This document shows, piece by piece, positions 6,996 to 9,785 of a stretch of DNA of 9,785 nucleotides. Position numbers and translations under genes: made by a program. The stretch is from Gammaproteobacteria bacterium (GTDB taxonomy: Bacteria > Pseudomonadota > Gammaproteobacteria > Steroidobacterales > Steroidobacteraceae): positions 1 through 9,785 of the forward strand of contig JADLDF010000278.1 in the NCBI GenBank assembly GCA_020846815.1. The letters are read 5' to 3'. Every line of letters begins with the position of its first letter. Position 1 is the first letter of the stretch. A model generated the notes under the pieces. That model saw only the letters and a program-made list of their open reading frames with translations. It did not search any database and had not been told where the DNA came from.

Positions 6996-7424
6996 TCATC
7001 GCCTGCTCCTGGGCCGATCGCGGCTGAGTTTCTCGAAGAGGTTGTGCGCCAGGCCGTGGCCCGCCGCCGTCAGCCGATCGTCGTTGGTCCACAGTGCATC
7101 GCAACCGTGATGCTGGGCGCAGGCCAGGTGCAATGCATCGGGCGTCTTCAATCCGAAATGTGCGCGCAGCTCGGCAGCCTGCCGGTAGACCGGACCCGGC
7201 AGAGGCAGCTCTTCGAGTTGCGCGAGCGCGCCCTCGTAGCGTCGTTGCAGAGCGAGGTCTGCCTCGCGCATCGGCTTGACCAGACATTCCAGCATCGTCA
7301 GGGGAGAAATGGCGAACCGGGCCGGACGCGCGCGTGCCAGTCGCTCCATGACCCTGCTGCCGAAAACCGGGTGACTCTCCACCGCGTAGATCAGCAGGCA
7401 GGTATCGAGGTAGATCAGTCCCAC
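6996..7424 (-). CDS. vapC: VapC-type PIN-domain toxin ribonuclease
   Basis: A 142-residue PIN-domain protein. The acidic metal-binding residues are all visible: D7 (YLDTCLLIY), E46 (MLECLVKP), D96 (KTPDALHLACA) and D115/D116 (TNDDRL). VapC toxins are Mg2+-dependent endoribonucleases that cleave tRNA or rRNA and arrest translation until the partner antitoxin binds. The GTG start at 7424 overlaps the end of the antitoxin gene by 10 bp, the usual antitoxin-first layout. The C-terminus is Arg-rich (SRDRPRSRR), slightly longer than the minimal domain. All key residues are intact, so it is probably an active toxin. The RNA target is unknown. Confidence 0.92.
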   Translation of the reverse strand: MGLIYLDTCLLIYAVESHPVFGSRVMERLARARPARFAISPLTMLECLVKPMREADLALQRRYEGALAQLEELPLPGPVYRQAAELRAHFGLKTPDALHLACAQHHGCDALWTNDDRLTAAGHGLAHNLFEKLSRDRPRSRR

Positions 7425-7669
7425 GCTTCGCGTTCGGCGGCGACGGCGGCGTCGATTTCCTCGGCAGAGCGCTGAGCATGTCGTGGCAACGGGTGCTGCT
7501 CCAGCCAGCGCACGATGTCCCGAGGTGCCGTCGAGGCCGCGGGGTCGTTCGCCGGTACCAGCCGCGCCACCGGCTCGCCACGATTGGCGATGATCACTTC
7601 CTGACCCCTGCGCACGACGCGGATCAGCTCGGACAGCCGGTTCTTGGCCTCGAGGATGTTGACCTGCAC
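7415..7669 (-). CDS. vapB: Phd/YefM-family antitoxin, partner of the PIN-domain toxin
   Basis: 84 residues. The N-terminal DNA-binding and dimerisation part VNILEAKNRLSELIRVVRRG-QEVIIANRGEPVARLVP (about 3-39) is typical of the Phd/YefM fold (the EAKxxLSxLI and NRGxPVARL pattern). The remaining 45 residues (IVRWLEQHPLP..., then an acidic AEEIDAAVAAEREAWD helix) would wrap the PIN toxin. By family precedent it neutralises the toxin and represses its own operon as a toxin-antitoxin complex. The start is GTG at 7669, with GGAG (7679-7682) nine bases upstream. No clear -10/-35 pair was found between 7680 and 7764. The gene symbol follows the toxin; strictly, the antitoxin fold is Phd/YefM. Confidence 0.9.
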   Translation of the reverse strand: MQVNILEAKNRLSELIRVVRRGQEVIIANRGEPVARLVPANDPAASTAPRDIVRWLEQHPLPRHAQRSAEEIDAAVAAEREAWD

Positions 7670-7718
7670 GACGAATGTCTCCAGCTCATCTGAGCCCTGA
7701 AGAGGCTATCAGACTTGG

Positions 7719-7764
7719 CCAGATATGGCTAGGAGGCGAGACCTCCAGGACGGCCCGGATCTGG
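7719..7764. repeat. Imperfect stem-loop, left part of a palindromic intergenic element
   Basis: Outer arms CCAGATATGG (7719-7728) and CCGGATCTGG (7755-7764) pair in 9 of 10 positions, counting one G-T wobble. Inside them is a second hairpin, GGAGG (7732-7736) with CCTCC (7742-7746), around CGAGA. It adjoins the larger palindrome at 7764-7811. Neither side is followed by a T run, so it does not look like a classical intrinsic terminator. Confidence 0.6.
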
Positions 7765-7811
7765 ATAGATGGGATAGATTCAATTTCAGAAATGAATCTG
7801 TCCCGTCTATC
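7764..7811. repeat. 48-bp near-perfect palindrome (REP/MITE-like) at the end of the MDR gene
   Basis: Left arm GATAGATGGGATAGATTCA (7764-7782) and right arm TGAATCTGTCCCGTCTATC (7793-7811) pair at all 19 positions, 17 Watson-Crick and 2 T-G. The 10-bp centre ATTTCAGAAA extends the pairing by TTTC/GAAA with one bulged A. The last two bases overlap the stop codon of the minus-strand MDR gene (7810-7812). Its AT content is clearly higher than the flanks. CTATCAG recurs at 7706-7712 and 7807-7813, framing the whole 7706-7813 block. There is no U-tract on either strand. Likely a REP/BIME-type or miniature mobile repeat, which could also act as an mRNA-end stabiliser. An operator for the VapBC complex is a less likely alternative, about 95-140 bp upstream of vapB. 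Confidence 0.75.
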
Positions 7812-8778
7812 AGTCGTTGACCAGCACGACCTTGCCGTAGTGGCTGCGCGAATCGACCATGGCGTGCGCGCGGGCCAGCTCGCGCATCGGCAGCACCGTG
7901 TCGACCACCGCGCGGAACTCGCCGCGCGCGAACATCGGCACCGCGATCTCGCGGAACGTACGCATCGACTCGGGCACGAAGCGCGCGCTGGTCGAGATGC
8001 TCATCGACAGCAGCTGCAGGTTGCGCGTGCCGATGTTCAGGCTGAAGCAGACCTGGCGGCCGCCGGTGCTGCCGTACATCACGATCTTTCCCTCGTACGC
8101 CATCGAGTCGAACAGCGCGGTCGCGGTCTCCTCGCCGATGGTCATCAGGCCGACGTCGATGCCGTGGCCGGCAGTGTCGGCGTGCACGCGCTCGGGCAGG
8201 TTCACGGACTTGTAGTTGTAGGCGGCGTCGGCGCCGGCCGCGAGCGCGCGAGCGCATTTGTCGTCGCGGCTGGCGGTGCCGGCGACCCAGCAGCCGCGCC
8301 ATTTCGCGATCTGCAGCGCGGCGCTGCCGACGCTGCTGGCGATGGCCTCGATGAGTACGCGCTGGCCTTGCCGGGCATCGGCGACCGTGACCAGCGCGTG
8401 CCAGGCCGTCAGCCAGCCGACCGGGATGGCGGCGCCCTGCACGAAGTCGAGCGTATCGGGCAGGGGCAGCGTGTGCTCGACGTCGTACAGCACCTGGGTG
8501 GCATGCGAGCCGCGGGCGCGGCCGAAGACGCGATCGCCGGGCGCGAACGCGGTGACACCGGGGCCGACGGCCTCGACGACGCCGGCCGACTCCATGCCCA
8601 TGACGAACGGCAGGGTCTGGCCGGAGTAGGTGCCGGCGCGCATGCGCGTCTCGGCGAAGTTGATGCCGGAGGCACGCACCGCGACCCGCAGCTGGCCGGG
8701 ACCCGGCACGGGATCGGGCAGCTCGATCCATTTCATGACCTCGACGCCGCCGAAAGCGGTGACCTGGTAGCCGTGCAT
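7810..8778 (-). CDS. Zinc-independent MDR quinone-oxidoreductase-like protein
   Basis: A 322-residue medium-chain dehydrogenase/reductase of the quinone oxidoreductase/VAT-1-like group. GroES-like domain: VRASGINFAETRMRAGTY (34-51), MGMESAGVVEAVGPGV (60-75) and PGDRVFG (80-86). Rossmann domain: IEAIASSVGSAALQIAKWRG (143-162), where most relatives have AAAGGVG, so the first Gly of that turn is Ser here. AGADAAYNYK (181-190) and KIVMYGSTGG (231-240) follow as expected. No structural zinc cysteines are seen. Such enzymes use NADPH to reduce quinones or activated double bonds; the substrate is unknown. The ATG at 8778 is preceded by GGAGG at 8787-8791 with an 8-nt spacer, an excellent ribosome site. 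It is separated by 103 bp from the TPR membrane gene upstream and by 140 bp from vapB downstream, so it may be its own transcription unit. Confidence 0.88.
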   Translation of the reverse strand: MHGYQVTAFGGVEVMKWIELPDPVPGPGQLRVAVRASGINFAETRMRAGTYSGQTLPFVMGMESAGVVEAVGPGVTAFAPGDRVFGRARGSHATQVLYDVEHTLPLPDTLDFVQGAAIPVGWLTAWHALVTVADARQGQRVLIEAIASSVGSAALQIAKWRGCWVAGTASRDDKCARALAAGADAAYNYKSVNLPERVHADTAGHGIDVGLMTIGEETATALFDSMAYEGKIVMYGSTGGRQVCFSLNIGTRNLQLLSMSISTSARFVPESMRTFREIAVPMFARGEFRAVVDTVLPMRELARAHAMVDSRSHYGKVVLVND

Positions 8779-8786
8779 CCCTTCGT

Positions 8787-8791
8787 CCTCC
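8787..8791 (-). promoter_or_regulatory. Strong ribosome binding site for the 8778 MDR gene
   Basis: The minus strand reads AGGGAGGA over 8786-8793, with GGAGG eight bases before the ATG. It supports the 8778 start over longer open frames that run on through 8842 and 9567. Confidence 0.7.
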
Positions 8792-8812
8792 CTGGTGCAG
8801 GTATGTCGTGGT

Positions 8813-8832
8813 GCCGCGCCGCGCCGCGCCGC
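8813..8832. repeat. Pentanucleotide tandem repeat (GCCGC)x4
   Basis: Four perfect GCCGC units lie in the 103-bp gap between the TPR membrane gene and the MDR gene, about 35-55 bp upstream of the MDR start. Slippage here would change promoter or leader geometry by 5 bp. It is short, and could be only a by-product of GC richness. Confidence 0.6.
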
Positions 8833-8855
8833 GCAGTGCCACTCCGCGCTGCGCG
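8830..8855 (-). other. Weak stem-loop downstream of the TPR membrane gene
   Basis: CGCGCAG (8830-8836) pairs with CTGCGCG (8849-8855) across a 12-nt loop, beginning 26 bases after the stop of the minus-strand TPR gene. No T run follows. It may be part of a Rho-dependent or weak terminator, or chance. Confidence 0.25.
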
Positions 8856-8881
8856 ACGCCGCGACCTGCTGTGATGCCTCG

Positions 8882-9785
8882 TCAGCGGCCGGCGGCCCGC
8901 GCGGGCGTCGCGCAGTGCCGGTCATTCTCGGCGAACAGCGCGTCCTCGGACAGTAGCCGGTGATTGACCGGCGCACGATAGTCGTGCGGATCGAGCTGCA
9001 TCGCGTGCGCGAACTGCGCCAGTGCTTCGGTGTCGCGGCAGGCGAGCGCGTAGGCGTAGCCGAGATTGTTGGCGGCGCGTGCGTTGTGTGGCGACTTGTG
9101 TGCCACATCTTCCCAGAAGCTGATTTCGGTGGCATAGACGCGGTTGCGCACCTGGGTCGCGAACGCGAGGCCGATCGCGAGCGCGAGCAGCGCGAGCCAG
9201 GCTGCGGTGGTGGCTGCGGTCGCGGTCGCAGCCACGAGCGGCGGCGTGTGCGCAGCCGGAGGAGACGGCGGCGGCGAGGCCGGGTCGTTTTGGCCTGCGC
9301 CTGCGCCTGCGCCTGCGCCTGCGCCTGCGGCTGCGCCTGCGGCTGAGGTGACGGGGCGGGCCGGCGCAGCGCCGGCGCGCCAGGCGCCGGACAGCGCGAG
9401 GCCGAGCAGCCAGGCGGGACCGACGATCGCGAGATAGAGCTGGCGTTCGTTGACCACGTCGAGCCGCGGCAGCACCGAGTTGGTCGGCAGCAGCCACAGG
9501 AAGAACCAGGTGATCGCGAAGCCGACGGCGGGGCGACGGCGCAGCAGCACGAGGCCGGTGGCAGCAAGGGCGACGAGCGCGGCGGCGCGCAGCAGCAGCG
9601 CGGCGTGGAGCGTCGTCACCGTGGCGAGCGCCGGGTCGGCGTTCAGGCGATCGAAGCGCAGCAGCTGACCGAGCAGCCAGGAGATCGCGTCCACCTGCGT
9701 CAGCAGGTTGATGCCGATCGGGCGGGCGCCGAGGCTGCCTTCGAGCACGGCGCGATACGGCGGCCAGGCGAGCATCAGCAATGCC
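8882..9785 (-). CDS. Multi-pass membrane protein with C-terminal TPR, TMTC/GT-C-like (C-terminal part)
   Basis: The gene runs off the right edge; 300 residues and the TGA at 8882-8884 are visible, and the 5' end is outside. Hydrophobic segments at about 59-80, 86-100, 114-134 and 192-210 look transmembrane. The stretch FLWLLPTNSVLPRLDVVNER followed by QLYLAIVG matches the P-x-SN-x-x-P...ER-x-LYL pattern I associate with TMTC-type O-mannosyltransferases and their bacterial TPR relatives. After the last membrane segment, FWEDVAHKSPHNARAANNLG and the following ALAQFAHAMQLDP form one or more TPR units, probably facing the periplasm. Between membrane segments 3 and 4 lies a loop of about 55 residues rich in Ala, Gly and Pro, built on a DNA hexamer repeat (9293-9340). 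Function is probably glycan transfer to protein or lipid; the catalytic N-terminal region is not visible. Methionines near the edge are internal, not the start. Confidence 0.72.
   Translation of the reverse strand, partial: ALLMLAWPPYRAVLEGSLGARPIGINLLTQVDAISWLLGQLLRFDRLNADPALATVTTLHAALLLRAAALVALAATGLVLLRRRPAVGFAITWFFLWLLPTNSVLPRLDVVNERQLYLAIVGPAWLLGLALSGAWRAGAAPARPVTSAAGAAAGAGAGAGAGAGQNDPASPPPSPPAAHTPPLVAATATAATTAAWLALLALAIGLAFATQVRNRVYATEISFWEDVAHKSPHNARAANNLGYAYALACRDTEALAQFAHAMQLDPHDYRAPVNHRLLSEDALFAENDRHCATPARAAGR
9293..9340. repeat. In-frame hexanucleotide repeat (GCCTGC/GGCTGC, 8 units)
   Basis: Six perfect GCCTGC units (9293-9328) are followed by GGCTGC and one more GCCTGC. On the minus strand they encode an alternating Gly-Ala run in the extramembrane loop of the TPR membrane protein. 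Because the unit is six bases, gain or loss of copies changes loop length by two residues without breaking the frame. Confidence 0.9.

Noticed and set aside
5333..7027. 564-residue plus-strand open frame spanning the FAD dehydrogenase and rlmE
   Set aside because: It runs antisense to a well-supported gene, then out of frame through rlmE; the translation is low-complexity and matches nothing.
7675..8874. 399-residue plus-strand open frame opposite the MDR gene
   Set aside because: Shadow frame: the opposite strand encodes a complete MDR with an excellent ribosome site.
9293..9340. Hexamer repeat as a CRISPR or phase-variation on/off tract
   Set aside because: There are no spacers, and a six-base unit cannot shift the reading frame.

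Overview
The window is GC-rich, densely coded DNA with short intergenic gaps, and GTG is used as the start codon in five of the nine genes whose start is visible. The RlmE protein aligns closely with the E. coli enzyme, and the rest of the content (two FAD oxidoreductases, a SPOUT methyltransferase, a VapBC pair, MDR dehydrogenases) fits a chromosomal segment of a high-GC proteobacterium. A gammaproteobacterium of the Nevskiales/Steroidobacter/Xanthomonadales kind is my best guess; this is inference, since no taxonomic marker settles it.

Layout. (1) Positions 1-2449, plus strand: the C-terminal part of a nitrilase-superfamily protein with Ser at the usual nucleophile-Cys position, then a metallo-beta-lactamase-fold hydrolase, then an MDR oxidoreductase resembling 2-enoyl-thioester reductases. 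They are tightly packed and look like the end of a small catabolic operon that begins outside the window. (2) Positions 2549-6301, minus strand: a three-gene operon read right to left, made of an FAD-dependent dehydrogenase of the COG2509 type, a SpoU/TrmH RNA methyltransferase (start overlaps the previous stop as GTGA) and a CrtI/phytoene-desaturase-like FAD oxidoreductase. (3) A 58-bp divergent spacer, then rlmE (23S rRNA Um2552 methyltransferase) on the plus strand. Two different RNA-methyltransferase folds therefore lie back to back around one intergenic region. (4) A vapBC-type toxin-antitoxin pair on the minus strand, convergent with rlmE at 12 bp. (5) A roughly 100-bp palindromic element (7719-7811) between vapB and the next gene. 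(6) A second MDR quinone-oxidoreductase-like gene. (7) The C-terminal end of a multi-pass membrane protein with a TPR, resembling TMTC/GT-C proteins and carrying an in-frame hexanucleotide repeat; it runs off the right edge.

No rRNA, tRNA, CRISPR array, insertion sequence or complete transposase was seen. There is no gene-free stretch over 300 bases. I do not see a clear-cut novel multi-gene system. The most unusual signals are the Cys-to-Ser nitrilase homologue with its operon partners, the near-perfect 48-bp palindrome at the 3' end of the second MDR gene, and the redox/RNA-methylation operon divergent from rlmE.
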